This document shows, piece after piece, positions 33,201-41,760 of a stretch of 64,000 nucleotides of DNA. The DNA is from Vandiemenella viatica (Eukaryota; Arthropoda; Insecta; Orthoptera; Morabidae). Made by a program: the position numbers and the translations under genes. Below the pieces are notes generated by a model that saw only the letters and a list, made by a program, of their open reading frames with translations, was not told where the DNA came from and did not search any database. The stretch is from positions 16,664,148 through 16,728,147 of the forward strand of contig CM061914.1 in NCBI GenBank assembly GCA_031002005.1, given 5' to 3'. Positions within the stretch are counted from its first letter, which is position 1, and each line of letters starts with the position of its first letter.

Positions 33201-36200
33201 CTTGCCACCCGTCGCATGTGGCTCTAATGACCTGTAGAAGGAAGTCCCGGTCTCTCATTTCTCTCGTATATTTCCTCTTCGTTTTGAAACTTTTTCCCCA
33301 CAATCTTTGCTGTCTGTGGTGGTCAACTGAAAATATTTTTATCAGAAGATACGTTATGACATTGAAATTTTATGTCTTCAATAATCAATCGCTCGTCATC
33401 TGTGTAATCGTAAAGAACAAATGTTTTCACATTTGTGTAACTAATAGATTGTCTTTTATATGCAGGGTTATTACAAATGACGGAAGGATTTCACGAATTT
33501 ACTGTTTCTAAATTGTTTGACATATTCTCACAAAAAAATTATTTTCATACGTTAAAAGTGTTTTGCGTCTCTTTGGTAATTGCAGATATCTAGTCGATAA
33601 TCGTGTTCCTGCCACATTCGGAGCAGCATGTCCCTAGCAATCATTTAGGTATATTGGTAGAGAAAGCTTAACCACTGTATATGATATAACCCAAACACAA
33701 AGAAATCTCAACGGGTTGTTAGATCGGGAGTGCGTAGAGGCTGTGATAGGAATGCAGATCGACATGTGCACCACGAGCTATTGATGCGTTACTCAATCTC
33801 CTGTTTAAGAACTCACGGACGTGGTAGAAATTTGGAACGCGGCTACAAAGCTTTTTGAGATTTTCTACATGGCTGTTTTGTGACAATATGTCAAATAACA
33901 CAGCTACAGTAAATTTGTTAATTCGCTTCGATCATTTCAATATTTATCTGTATTAGAGCCTGATCTACTTGTTACAATTCATGAGTTTTTTCGTCAGTGT
34001 GTTTAAGTTTAGGGAGAATCGGTGAAAACCTTAATTATTTCTTTAAAATTTTATATATTGTGCTCACAAACAAGTCACCTGTATCATTTTTGGATATAGT
34101 CTCCTCCACGATTAATACATGTCAGCCAGCTCTTCCGAAGCGACTGAATTAACTTTTTTTTAATCGGATAGAAATTATGTCTCCGAAACTGCTTGTTTTA
34201 AGAGTTGGTAAGGTCGGGCGTGTATGGTGGATGAAGCAGACATTCAAACAGCATGTCTGCGATTGTTGCAACCGTTGACGAGCAGTTTGGGGCTGTGCCT
34301 TTGTCATGTTGCAGAAGAACACCTGTCGATAGCAATCCACGTCGTTTTGTTGTAGTGGCAGGCCGAAGATGGTTTTTGAGGTGGTCTGTGTGTGTGTCAC
34401 TGGTAACACCGGTCCCTCGCGGCGTGTAGTGCTCCAAGAGGACGTCTTCTTCGTCCCATAAGAGAGTCAGCTAACCCTTCCTGCGGATGGCTGTGTTTTA
34501 AACTTCTTTGGTTTTGGTGCTGCGCGCTCTCTTCGTTCCAGGCTGATGGTAATGGACTCACGTTTCGTCTCCGGTGACGATTCGTGCAAGAAAGGCATCA
34601 CCGTCACATTCCAGGCGCCGCAGAAGTTCTTCACACACATCGACACGCCGCTGCTTCTATTCCGGAGTCACCTGCCGTGGCACCCATCGCGCAGACACCT
34701 TATGAATCCTGAGCACATCATGCATAATGTCGGTTCGAATCCCCGTCCGGGCATCCAGATTTGGATTTTCCATGGTTTCCCAAATCACTACAGGCAAATG
34801 CCGGGATGCTTCCTTCAAAAGGCCATGGCCGAATTCCTGCCCATTCCTTGCCTCCCATCCTTTCCCGTCTCTAAAGACCTCGCTGTTAGAGAGACGTTAA
34901 CCAGATAAAAAAAAATGCATAATGTGATGCGCTGAACCATTACTAATGTTACAGCTGTCACTATGCCACTCGGCGGTTTTCCAATTAAAAAGGTCGCCCA
35001 TTTGGTCTAAGGGAGGGCCCTAACCGATGAATTGGCCAAGGACCCCCAACTGGTTACGTGACTGCTAAGAACGCTTATCCCGAGCCCAAAATCTTAGAGC
35101 CGGCCCTGACTGAATGCTGTTCTTCTCTGGTGCGTGTTACTAATGTGGCGGCCATCTTTATACTGTTCCTGCGCTGGTGCTTGCGCATCTTCACTGTGCT
35201 GCCACCTTTGGGGAAATATGGCACATTATTTCAAACAGACGTACCAGCTTAAGCCTCGTATCCACTTGAGCACACTCAGGCGAATGAGCCGCTCATTCAT
35301 TTGAGCGCGCTCGTTCGAGCGTGCTCAAGAAAAAGGAAATTTTGGTCGAACGAGCCTGGTTTCAGTGCTCAGAAAACGCTCGGCTATTGACGTGTTGTCA
35401 GGTGTACGCGCGGCAGCTGTGGCCTTTATTAGTATCCATACGATGTCAACGCAAAGAAGAAAATTAACAAATTGGTGGATTAGAGAAAGTTATCGTCAGC
35501 GAAGAAATTATCTTAATAATTTAATTCACGAATTGACTTTAGAAGGAGACAATGAGCTATTTCAAAAATTTACGAGATCGATTTCGAACATTTGCTGTCA
35601 TCAGTTGGACCTCATATTAAAATGCACGATACGCCTATGCGTGAGGCGATCCCACCAGAAGATAAAATTTATAATAACTTTAAGATTCCTAGCCTCAGGA
35701 AGTCCCTACACAAGCCTGCAGTATATGTTCAAAGTATATAAACAAAGCATCAGCCGGTTAGTACGGGTAGTCTTTGATGGCACTATTGAGTCACTCCAAA
35801 ATTATATAAACGCTGGTACCTATTTTTAATTTGTGTTTAGAAATTAGATTTAAAGGTTACTTTTATGTTTTTTTTATTATGGCATTAATTTCAAGTTTTT
35901 ATTAAAAATTATGTAAAACAATTATATTGCCATAGATGAATTAGCCTGGCACAAAATCAATATATTTTAGACATTTAGGATATGAATTACGTAACACCCA
36001 ATTCAATCAAAATCCGTGCAGCTGTGAGAAATACTATTAAAAAAGACTTACCACTTCCCGTTGTAGAAGTTCTCTTCTGTATTTATCGCTCTCGCCTGAA
36101 TGACCCTACTAGCTGGCTTGTTATTTTTTTCTTTACATCATCAATACTTAAGTTTAATATCTCGCTGATTTCACGCCATGCACCTTCTTTTTTAGTTCGA

Positions 36201-36772
36201 TTATAATACTGGAGCTATCCCATAACACCCTCTTTGATTCATACGCATCAATTAGAGTTAAGCAAGTTTCATTGTTCCACGTGCTCGCGCTCATTGTAGA
36301 AACCCTCAAATACCGTCCACACTGAGCGCCGAACAAACACTGGCTCGCCTTTGAGCATTCTAAAAAACCGACAACCGATCGGCTCGCCCCGAGCGCGCTC
36401 GCTGTCGTTCGTTGCGAGCGTGCTCAGGCGTCCACACTTGAGCCACTCGCTTCATTGAGCGGCTCATTCGCCTGAGCGTGCTCAAGTGGATACGAGGCCT
36501 TAGAAAGCACTGGCGCGCACTTTGGATTTTATATTACACTTTTCAGGTATTTATTTAACTCTTCGTCGTACATTCTTCCCGCGGTGGAGGGGACTGTGCT
36601 TACTGTGTGGTTGCAGGGCGCTCCGGCCGACGACGAGGGCGTGGTGAGCGGCTTCTCTGAGGCGCTGCGCGCGGGCATCAAGGTCCTGGAGACGGCCGCC
36701 AACACGGGCATCACCATGGGCATGGCCGCGGCTGGAGGCGCCGCCACGGGCGCGGACCAGATCAAGGGCTGA
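27217..36772 (+). CDS. Two-exon gene for a small secreted Gly/Ala-rich peptide
   Basis: Exon 1 coding 27217-27276 encodes MDGATLRLLLLSAAALGAVS, a clear signal peptide, and ends at a GTGAGG donor. Exon 2 coding 36617-36772 follows a good acceptor (tactgtgtggttgcag) in phase 0 and encodes 51 residues beginning GAPADDEGVVSG and ending GADQIKG, stop TGA at 36770. An AATAAA lies 8 bp beyond the stop. The joined product is 71 residues. The mature part has an acidic start, a possible amphipathic helix (FSEALRAGIKVLETAA) and a Gly/Ala/Met-rich tail; it contains no Cys. Both exons are markedly GC-rich and third-position GC-rich against AT-rich surroundings, which supports selection. The intron of 9340 bp is filled with transposons. 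I do not recognise the family; a secreted effector, hormone-like or antimicrobial peptide are possibilities without evidence. The joining is my inference. Confidence 0.7.
27505..28435 (+). pseudogene. 5'-truncated LINE copy, same family as 46-49 kb
   Basis: This aligns with 47.91-48.83 kb: atttatcgtgaaatcaaaactcaggacgactgcg opens it, then the C-terminal RT region (VQRRAARFV..., LKELVWEDLEHRR) and the same 3' UTR. Many stops and indels (for example gaataattc) make it older than the other copy. It lies in the intron of the peptide gene, sense strand. The 3' UTR contains the SINE-like module ccaccctgatctggttttcc...atgccgggat. Confidence 0.85.
28441..28800 (+). repeat. Three tandem copies of a ~120-128-bp unit
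   Basis: Unit landmarks are catagattcatta, tctgaacactttttgaggtgaatacctc and aactcaactcggc...cttgttaccaaa, at 28447, 28575 and about 28701. The third unit is about 9 bp shorter. Copies are about 90% alike by eye. Intronic; no function visible. Confidence 0.85.
28856..29065 (+). mobile_element. SINE with tRNA-like head
   Basis: Head ccacaactctcgggtctcgcattcgggaggtcgcgggttcgcatgcc, then the core ccatccagatttctgtttccacgg and tggttcctccaaaaggcca. Tail gtctctagtgacctcgacgtcgactagccgtaaggccagaag resembles the copy at 51.8 kb. Intronic, sense. Confidence 0.75.
29066..30789. other. Unassigned intronic sequence
   Basis: A GC-rich patch at 29.38-29.82 kb has short open frames on both strands without recognisable domains. 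A tRNA-like scrap may lie at 30.22-30.29 kb (gtgattaaagcgcttgattttagg...ggattcaaatc). I see no element ends. Confidence 0.35.
30790..31917 (+). mobile_element. Complete non-autonomous Helitron
   Basis: Both termini are present: 5' TCTATAATATAAAAATG (30790) preceded by A, and 3' hairpin GCAAT-agtgaagc-ATTGC then CTAG (31914-31917) followed by T, so it sits between A and T as Helitrons do. The 5' region (aatgtgttggtaagcgcataactcaacaacgcctggacc) is typical. The interior has degenerate tandem units shared with the Helitron at 23.6-25.2 kb. Length 1128 bp, no coding region. Intronic, sense. Confidence 0.9.
31920..32960 (-). pseudogene. 5'-truncated LINE (endonuclease-reverse transcriptase type)
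   Basis: On the minus strand: 32879-32514 encodes the RT palm (GVREGCILSPLLFN, SYADDTVIFTD, LDININKTKVM); after a frameshift at about 32510, SYTYLGTTVNSQWDP leads into 32444-32151 (LLRCYVFSVLLYGVETWTL, RRMFRIP); then LGHILRNNSRYELL, GKISAGRKRTSWLKNLR to a stop near 31990. A 3' tail of gaa/aga repeats follows. Family knowledge: this C-terminal arrangement marks RTE-like endonuclease-RT LINEs. It begins directly at the Helitron 3' end. Confidence 0.8.
33045..33240 (+). mobile_element. SINE with tRNA-like head
   Basis: Head gagcggtagcgctctggcgtcgcattcgg and B box ggttcgaatccccctccgg, followed by a diverged core ccatccatatttcggttttcgaagtgactccagg and gaattgcttcccgcc. Tail ggctctaatgacctg. Intronic, sense. 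Confidence 0.7.
33246..34074. other. Unassigned intronic sequence
   Basis: AT-rich; no element ends or protein segments recognised. Confidence 0.35.
34075..34990 (-). pseudogene. Mariner (DD34D) transposase remnant with a SINE inserted
   Basis: Minus strand, from about 34985: NGSAHHIMHDVLRIHKVSARWVPRQ (split by the SINE), then RRLECDGDAFLARIVTGDETWVHYHQPGTK at about 34650-34540 and LTLLWDEEDVLLEHYTPRGT, TGVLLQHDKGTAP and HPPYTPDL to about 34200. The first catalytic Asp (TGDETW) and the region of the second (LLQHD) are visible; the third lies in a degraded stretch. Multiple stops and shifts. The C-terminus SWLTCINRGGDYI is near 34085. A dead element; I could not see its TIRs. Confidence 0.85.
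34731..34914 (+). mobile_element. SINE copy beginning at the B box, with 11-bp TSD
   Basis: It starts CGGTTCGAATCCCCGTCC, runs through the core and ends gacgttaaccagataaaaaaaa. ATGCATAATGT flanks it at 34720-34730 and 34915-34925. The insertion interrupts the mariner frame, so it is younger. Its 5' start point is the same as in the copy at 720. Confidence 0.9.
34991..35251. other. Unassigned; possible hAT end
   Basis: The sequence ttagagccggccctg at 35093-35108 resembles one end of a CAGGGCCGGCTC-type hAT element, but I find no matching partner end. Confidence 0.3.
35252..36499 (+). mobile_element. Internally deleted PIF/Harbinger element with TTA TSD
   Basis: Ends AGCCTCGTATCCACTTGAGC (35252) and the inverse of GGCCTCGTATCCACTTGAGC (36499) continue as inverted repeats through actcaggcgaatgagccgctca. 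TTA flanks both sides. Plus strand 35440-35800 encodes a Harbinger transposase N-terminus (REYRQRRNY-like start, FQKFTR, MHDTPMREAIPPEDK in a shifted frame, ITLRFLASGSPYTSLQYMF). Minus strand 36336-36154 encodes WNNETCLTLIDAYESKRVLWD, the MADF/Myb-like partner protein. The catalytic DDE part is deleted. It ends 117 bp before exon 2 of the peptide gene. Confidence 0.88.
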
Positions 36773-36779
36773 GGCCGCC

Positions 36780-36785
36780 AATAAA
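36780..36785 (+). promoter_or_regulatory. Polyadenylation signal AATAAA of the peptide gene
   Basis: A canonical AATAAA starts 8 bp after the TGA of exon 2, giving a very short 3' UTR, with T-rich sequence (cttgttcttc) about 25 bp further on. Confidence 0.6.
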
Positions 36786-36789
36786 GCTC

Positions 36790-37137
36790 GCACTCTACTG
36801 CACACAGATCTTGTTCTTCAAACACTACCTCTCCTTGCCAATCCTGAAAATTTGGATGCTAGTGACGTTTTTAGAATGATATAATCACTTGGCTAGAGTC
36901 CAGAGAACTTTCTATTGATTTCAAACATTAGGTTTGATTGAAGATTGATCAGTTTTACCCAGATTTAATCACTGCGTATTGCGTAATCCTATACTCATGT
37001 CAACGTACAGACTTCACCTGACTTCACTTCACTTGCCTTTGTTTTGAGCAACTTAATACTTCTCTTTCTAGTACAAATAACACCAGACATCAATATTCAG
37101 TAATGTACAGTTATTAAGACAGACTGTATTAACCAGC
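36790..37137. other. Unassigned 3' flank of the peptide gene
   Basis: No features recognised. Confidence 0.35.
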
Positions 37138-37700
37138 AATCAATTTTTATGAATAATTATCACGCCAATTCAGTTGAATTTGTTGTTTTATTTTCCGAAT
37201 GCGTTTCACTTCATTCTCTGAAGCATCTTCGGCGGTTCTGTATGTTCGGAAAATAATTTCAATTGCATTGGCGTGACAGTTATTCATAAAGATTGATTCT
37301 GTCGCAACTGAGGAAATGGTCCACAATATCCAGATGTTAATGAAGCCCTGCCAGGCATTCCCAGTGGACCTGTACAACCAATACAAGAAATTACACCTGA
37401 AACTACATACGACTATCCAGAACACGAAATTCAACAAGAATTGTAAAATCAATAGTATTAAGCCTAATTATATAAAAGTTAGTATTAAATCCATTTCGAC
37501 ATCAGCTGAACAACGCGAAAGAAACTGCCGACTGTGCAATTACAAGTAAATGTCATCAATGAACCGCTAAATATGCTTCAGAGAATGAACTGAAACTCGT
37601 TCGGAAAATAATCAACAAATTCAATTGCATTGGCGTGACAATTATTCATAAAAATTGATTCTATCGCAGTTGAGTAAACGACCCACAATATCCAGATATT
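37138..37700. repeat. Inverted plus direct repeat block
   Basis: Arm 37138-37222 is the inverse of 37576-37660 over about 85 bp (caatttttatgaataattatcacgcc against its complement), with about 90% identity. In addition 37235-37335 (tcaattgcattggcgtgaca...gtccacaatatccaga) repeats directly at 37590-37700. Thus three copies of one ~90-bp segment occur, one inverted. No protein recognised. Confidence 0.75.
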
Positions 37701-38009
37701 ATAGTTACTAGCTATTTTTGTGTGTGTGATTTTTGCTGTCAGTTATGAATAATAAGTGGTTTAAATCGTATGGAAAAAAAAAACTGGCACTACCTATTGT
37801 AGCCGCCTTGACCTGATCCGCTAATCCTACCAGGTACAGGGGACCTACAGTTTAACATGGAATCCGAACCACACCCGGCATCGCTCAGGGAGTTGAGAGA
37901 TTTTGTGGTAGTTGGAATAAAAGTATAAACTGTAAAATATAAGAGGTAAATTTTTTTTATTGAAAACGTATTCTATTTACAATGCTTGTTTATAAACAAC
38001 ATTTTTCAT
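37701..38009. other. Probable 3' noncoding region of an old Helitron
   Basis: It lies downstream (minus strand) of the helicase tail. gtcccctgtacctggtaggattagcgg on the minus strand (about 37850-37820) resembles Helitron 3' regions. A CTAG with following T on the minus strand occurs at 37711-37708 but lacks a good hairpin. Confidence 0.3.
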
Positions 38010-38350
38010 TTAGTTATCTGGGGTATACATGAACAAATTTTTCGAATTGGCTACTCGAGAGCAAGCTACGTATAGTTGACCGTGAAAGAGGGAGGAGTCT
38101 TTGAGGTGTATGCCGCAATGTTTTAAGTTTGTCCTTGCGCTTTGTTAATTGTAAAACTATAGGCTAATTTGATTGGAAATTGCAGTCTTTTAAGTTGGAA
38201 TGCTAGTTCAGTAGAGATCAGTGGTATTCTGGGGATAAATACTGGTGTCCTTGTCCTTTGCAGTCATAAGTTCGGCTTCGATGTTTTTCGATAACTGTTT
38301 GACAATCATCATTGTTCTATTAAATAGTTTTGGTGAGTTCAGATTTCTGT
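38010..38350 (-). pseudogene. C-terminal piece of a Helitron Pif1-like helicase
   Basis: Minus-strand segments are [26 protein letters not shown], then in another frame [35 protein letters not shown] and finally SSLFHGQLYVACSRVANSKN. INKxQGQ and LYVACSRV are the signature motifs V and VI of Helitron helicases. At least two frameshifts and a stop after GQT. The Rep domain and most of the helicase are missing. Upstream on this strand lies the heat-shock-element array. Confidence 0.85.
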
Positions 38351-38566
38351 GTGGTATTATAAGAGATCCAATTCTCGTTTTTTTGCTGCTCTTCTTGTTT
38401 TCGCTGTTTTGCTTCTCAGAACTGGCAAGATCTACTCCTTGGGCTTAGTATAAAATATAAATCAAATCAACTTTTTACCAACAAATACACTTAGTACATT
38501 TTACACACTTTTCACTTTTTATTTTCGATTTATATTCAGTCACTTTGACTACACACACTTCACTGT

Positions 38567-38846
38567 TCAGCCCTTATATCTTGAACTGTACGCCCTTCAG
38601 GCAAAAACGGGAACCTTTTTCAATGTTTCTACCATAACATTCATCAATATTCGAGAGTGTTCTGGAATGTTCCACAATGATCTGTGATGTTCCGGGTTGT
38701 TCTCGAACGTTCCAGAACATCCTGGAACATTCTGGAAAGGTTGAGGAATGCTCTTGAGTGTTCTGGACTGTTCTAGAAATTTCTAGTGGGTGAAACTTCC
38801 AGCCCTTGTATCTTCAACTGCACGCCCTTCACGTAAAAACGAGAAC
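38567..38846. promoter_or_regulatory. Heat-shock-element array bracketed by direct repeats
   Basis: Perfect alternating TTC/GAA pentamers occur as TTCtgGAAtgTTC (38660-38672), TTCtcGAAcgTTCcaGAA (38700-38717) and GAAcaTTCtgGAA (38725-38737); a five-unit block TTCtgGActgTTCtaGAAatTTC (38761-38783) has one mismatch. These fit the HSF consensus nTTCnnGAAn. The array is bracketed by direct copies of cagccctt(a/g)tatctt(g/c)aactg...aaaaacg(g/a)gaacctt at 38567-38612 and 38800-38846. On the minus strand the inner copy supplies a TATA-like gatataaggg at 38580-38571 leading towards the helicase remnant. HSF binding and promoter activity are inference. Confidence 0.6.
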
Positions 38847-38849
38847 CTT

Positions 38850-39716
38850 CATGGATAAGGGATAGAGAGTTACCACACCATATAACTTCCTTCATAGTAC
38901 CGGGATTAGTTTTTTAGTTTTAGCGGCACGCACATTGTACACTTACTTTTATAATATATACTGATTACACAGCAAGCTGTTCCAGAGGTGAAGGTGGGTT
39001 TAAAGGCCTTCCAAAATCATCTCCGAGACGGGGATTCGAACCGGGGATGTTCCAATAGTTTCAGACGAGGCACGTTAAAACGGCATCTCGAAAATATGCG
39101 TTATTAATACGTTACCAAGTCCAAAGAATTTTATAAAGAAATTTAGACTAGTTCAATAAACAAAAACGATTGTTGGAAAATAGTGTCTATGTTATCAAAC
39201 TCAAAATGTAGTTTTACTAGCAGCTATTGTTTTTGTTTTCATTTATGTTCGGTGAATCATAAGTTCATGGAATGGCTAGGAATCCCAGTGGATGTCCTGC
39301 AAACTCTCGCAGAGTGAGTGACACGGATTGGCTGCTACTATAGACAGACGCCAGGGGCGGCACTTCGAGATCCTGTAGGGGTGACCACCACCGAGCAGAC
39401 ATTGTGGACAATTACTTTTTGGTAGATAACGGCCAAAGTACGTGCCATCCGAAATTTTGTCATATGTCGTGTTAAAAAAAAAAATACATTTCTACATCCT
39501 GCTCTACCCTTCGTTTATTTGCAACTCTTCCTCTACAGGGAATAGGAGATAAACAGAATACCCAACTATTAAAGCAGACTCGCAGTGAAAAAAATGAACA
39601 TTATACCTTTGCCTGGCATTATAATATTTTTTTATCTCCTCCATCCGTTTTTATACTACTTGCAATTACTGCCATTAAGCCCAGCAAAAATTACAGAAAT
39701 TTTTACTGTTATTAAA
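38850..39716. other. Unassigned; one tRNA-like scrap
   Basis: cgagacggggattcgaaccgggg near 39030-39052 is an inverse B box, possibly a minus-strand SINE or tRNA-derived remnant. Nothing else is recognised. Confidence 0.35.
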
Positions 39717-40125
39717 AATCTCTAAGCTCAATCACCTCGCTAGCAATTGGCTCCAGAACGGTGTCAGCGTTCCCCAGCAAAACAGCGACCAGAGAAACCA
39801 TAAGAAGAAATTCGTGGTTATGTCAACAATTTAATAGCTAAGCAACTGCTACCAAATTAATTGCCATAATAATACATTCATTAAGTTAGCGTTTCATAGT
39901 TTTTTTAAAAAATAATACTGATAAATTTTGCGGTTGAAAAAACGTGGATTTTACAGAGTGAACTTTAAGGGTGAAATACAAGTCACGTTTGTTCTCGTAT
40001 TTAAGCAATTATATGATTGTGCTATCATCCCTGTTTGTATTCAATACCATCCTCTATTAATGCTTCTGAGTTCTTCAATCTCAAGAGATTTTATTCACCC
40101 TGAAACACAGGTCAAGTTTATATAT
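39717..40125 (+). repeat. Dispersed repeat, copy 2, uninterrupted by piggyBac
   Basis: It parallels 17.19-18.01 kb and 20.71-20.76 kb: ctcaatcacctcgctagcaattggct, caatttaatagctaagcaac, gaactttaagggtgaaatacaag and cctctattaatgcttctgag. At the point where copy 1 has TTAA plus piggyBac, this copy runs straight through. A Gypsy LTR begins directly after it. Confidence 0.6.
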
Positions 40126-40464
40126 TGTCGCACATCAAGTGGATCAGGCCACGAAGGAGGAAAGACTGTCGTAGCGTAGTGGTTACGCTAAGAGACTGTG
40201 GGACTAAAGGTCGTGGTTTCGAATCCAATAAGTGCTGTAAAATTTTAATTTCTTAACTTTGTGTAAACTATTCTGGAATATTCTTGTTGTTACTAGTGTT
40301 AATGTTCTAGACTGTTCTTCATCACTATATAAGCGATACTCCTTTCTAGCCGGAGTGCTTCTGTACTGTGCCAACTGTTAATAAAGCTTCGTTGCCTTAA
40401 ACTGAGTGTTTCGTCTACGACCCCGCTACGCCCTAGGATTCTGAATTTGGTTTACTACGTGACA
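40126..40464 (+). repeat. Left LTR with tRNA-like box pair, HSE and TATA
   Basis: Within the LTR are a pol III A-box-like TAGCGTAGTGG (40172-40182) and a B-box-like GTTTCGAATCC (about 40216-40226); a perfect three-unit heat-shock element TTCtgGAAtaTTC (40271-40283); a weaker TTCtaGActgTTC (40305-40317); and ctatataagc (TATA, about 40325-40334). The order fits an LTR U3 promoter with HSF sites 40-60 bp upstream of TATA. AATAAAG at 40381 could be the polyadenylation signal. Confidence 0.75.
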
Positions 40465-40495
40465 TTATTTTGGTGGAGGCGTCGGGTAGATCCTC

Positions 40496-41757
40496 GTGAC
40501 CGCTAAAATCTACAACAACACCGTGACCCCAATCAGACCACGAGAGAGCCGTCGCTTACGAGGCGAGAAGCCAGAGTACGAGCCGTATTCTACTGATTGG
40601 AAGCCGTCAGAAGGAGAAGAAGAAGTAAGGACGACGATGACGCCGACCGCCTGCCAGCACATTCGTCATCCGGCATTATTTTCAGGCGACGACGGCTAAG
40701 ACCCAGGCAACTGGCTGAAAGGCTACAAACGTATCGCTAAATTCAACTACTGGGACGATACAGTGTGCCTGGCAAATGTATTTTTCTACCTCGAAGGAAC
40801 TGCCAAACAATGTTTCGAAAATAACGAAGAGAAACTGACTAGCTGGGCAGCATTCCAGAAAGAACTGCAGGCATTCTTTGGAGATGCACAACGGCAGACA
40901 CGCCATGCCGAAGAGAAACTAAAGTGTAGAGCGCAGCGCCAAGGGGAAACGACACACTCATACATACAAAGTGTTTTGGGGCTGTGTAAAATAGTCAACC
41001 CCAGAATGAAGGAAGAAGATAAAGTAGCACACCTTATGAAGGCGTCGCCGAGGACATGTACCAAGCGTTGCTGCTGAAGGAAATTTCCACAACAGACGAC
41101 TTTATTAAGTGTTGCCAATACATTGAGACGATGCACCAGAAAAGAATTGGACGAAAGAAGTTTGAGAGATTACCAAACGTCGTATTAATGGCCGCAGTGG
41201 AAGAGGACACAGATATTAGGGACATTATTAGAAAAGTAGTGAGAGAGGAAGTGGAAAGGGCGATAGGAATGTATGTCGAGCCAAAAACTGAGACTCTGAT
41301 GGAAATAATAAGGGAGGAGGTGGAACAAACGCTGGCGGCCATCTCTTATCGTGCAGCCCCAACAAAAACTGTTAGACAGCCGAGACCAAAGAGAATTTCT
41401 GCCACTGCTACGCAACGCGAGGATCCTCCACACTTTCCCAGGAAAACCGACGTCTGGAGAACGCGGGACAACCAGCCGGTATGTTTTCACTGTAGGCGAC
41501 CGGGACATGTAGTACGCTACTCCGAAAGAGACGGAAGATATTTAATGATGCCCGTGAAAGGAGATTCGAAGCACGTTTCAGCGTCCGAAGACCCCAGGAA
41601 GACAATGAAGATCAAGGCGTAACTTATGAACGACGTAGATCACTGTCGCCGCAGGCTGGTCGCTTCAGAGGACGGTCGCCGATACGCCGATCAAGATCTC
41701 CGTCACCGTTCCGACGCTCCAGCCAGTCTCCTAGCCGCCGCAACCTGGAAAACTAAA
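40496..41757 (+). pseudogene. gag: Gypsy gag, broken
   Basis: Segments: 40496-40696 (N-terminus, ends at a TAA inside FSGDDG*DPGNWL), 40700-41040 with the retrotransposon gag core (FFYLEGTAKQCFE, SWAAFQKELQAFFGD), then after a frameshift 41056-41560 with a single zinc knuckle CFHCRRPGHVVRYS. The last cysteine of the CCHC knuckle is Ser here. After another shift an Arg/Ser-rich tail runs to the stop at 41755-41757. Gag would package the element RNA; this copy cannot make it. Confidence 0.85.
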
Positions 41758-41760
41758 AGG

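Noticed and set aside
36529..36825. Two long minus-strand frames over exon 2
   Set aside because: Shadows of the GC-rich coding exon; low-complexity Ala/Arg content follows from base composition.
37708..37711. CTAG as the exact 3' terminus of the old Helitron
   Set aside because: No stable hairpin at the required distance, so the end cannot be fixed.
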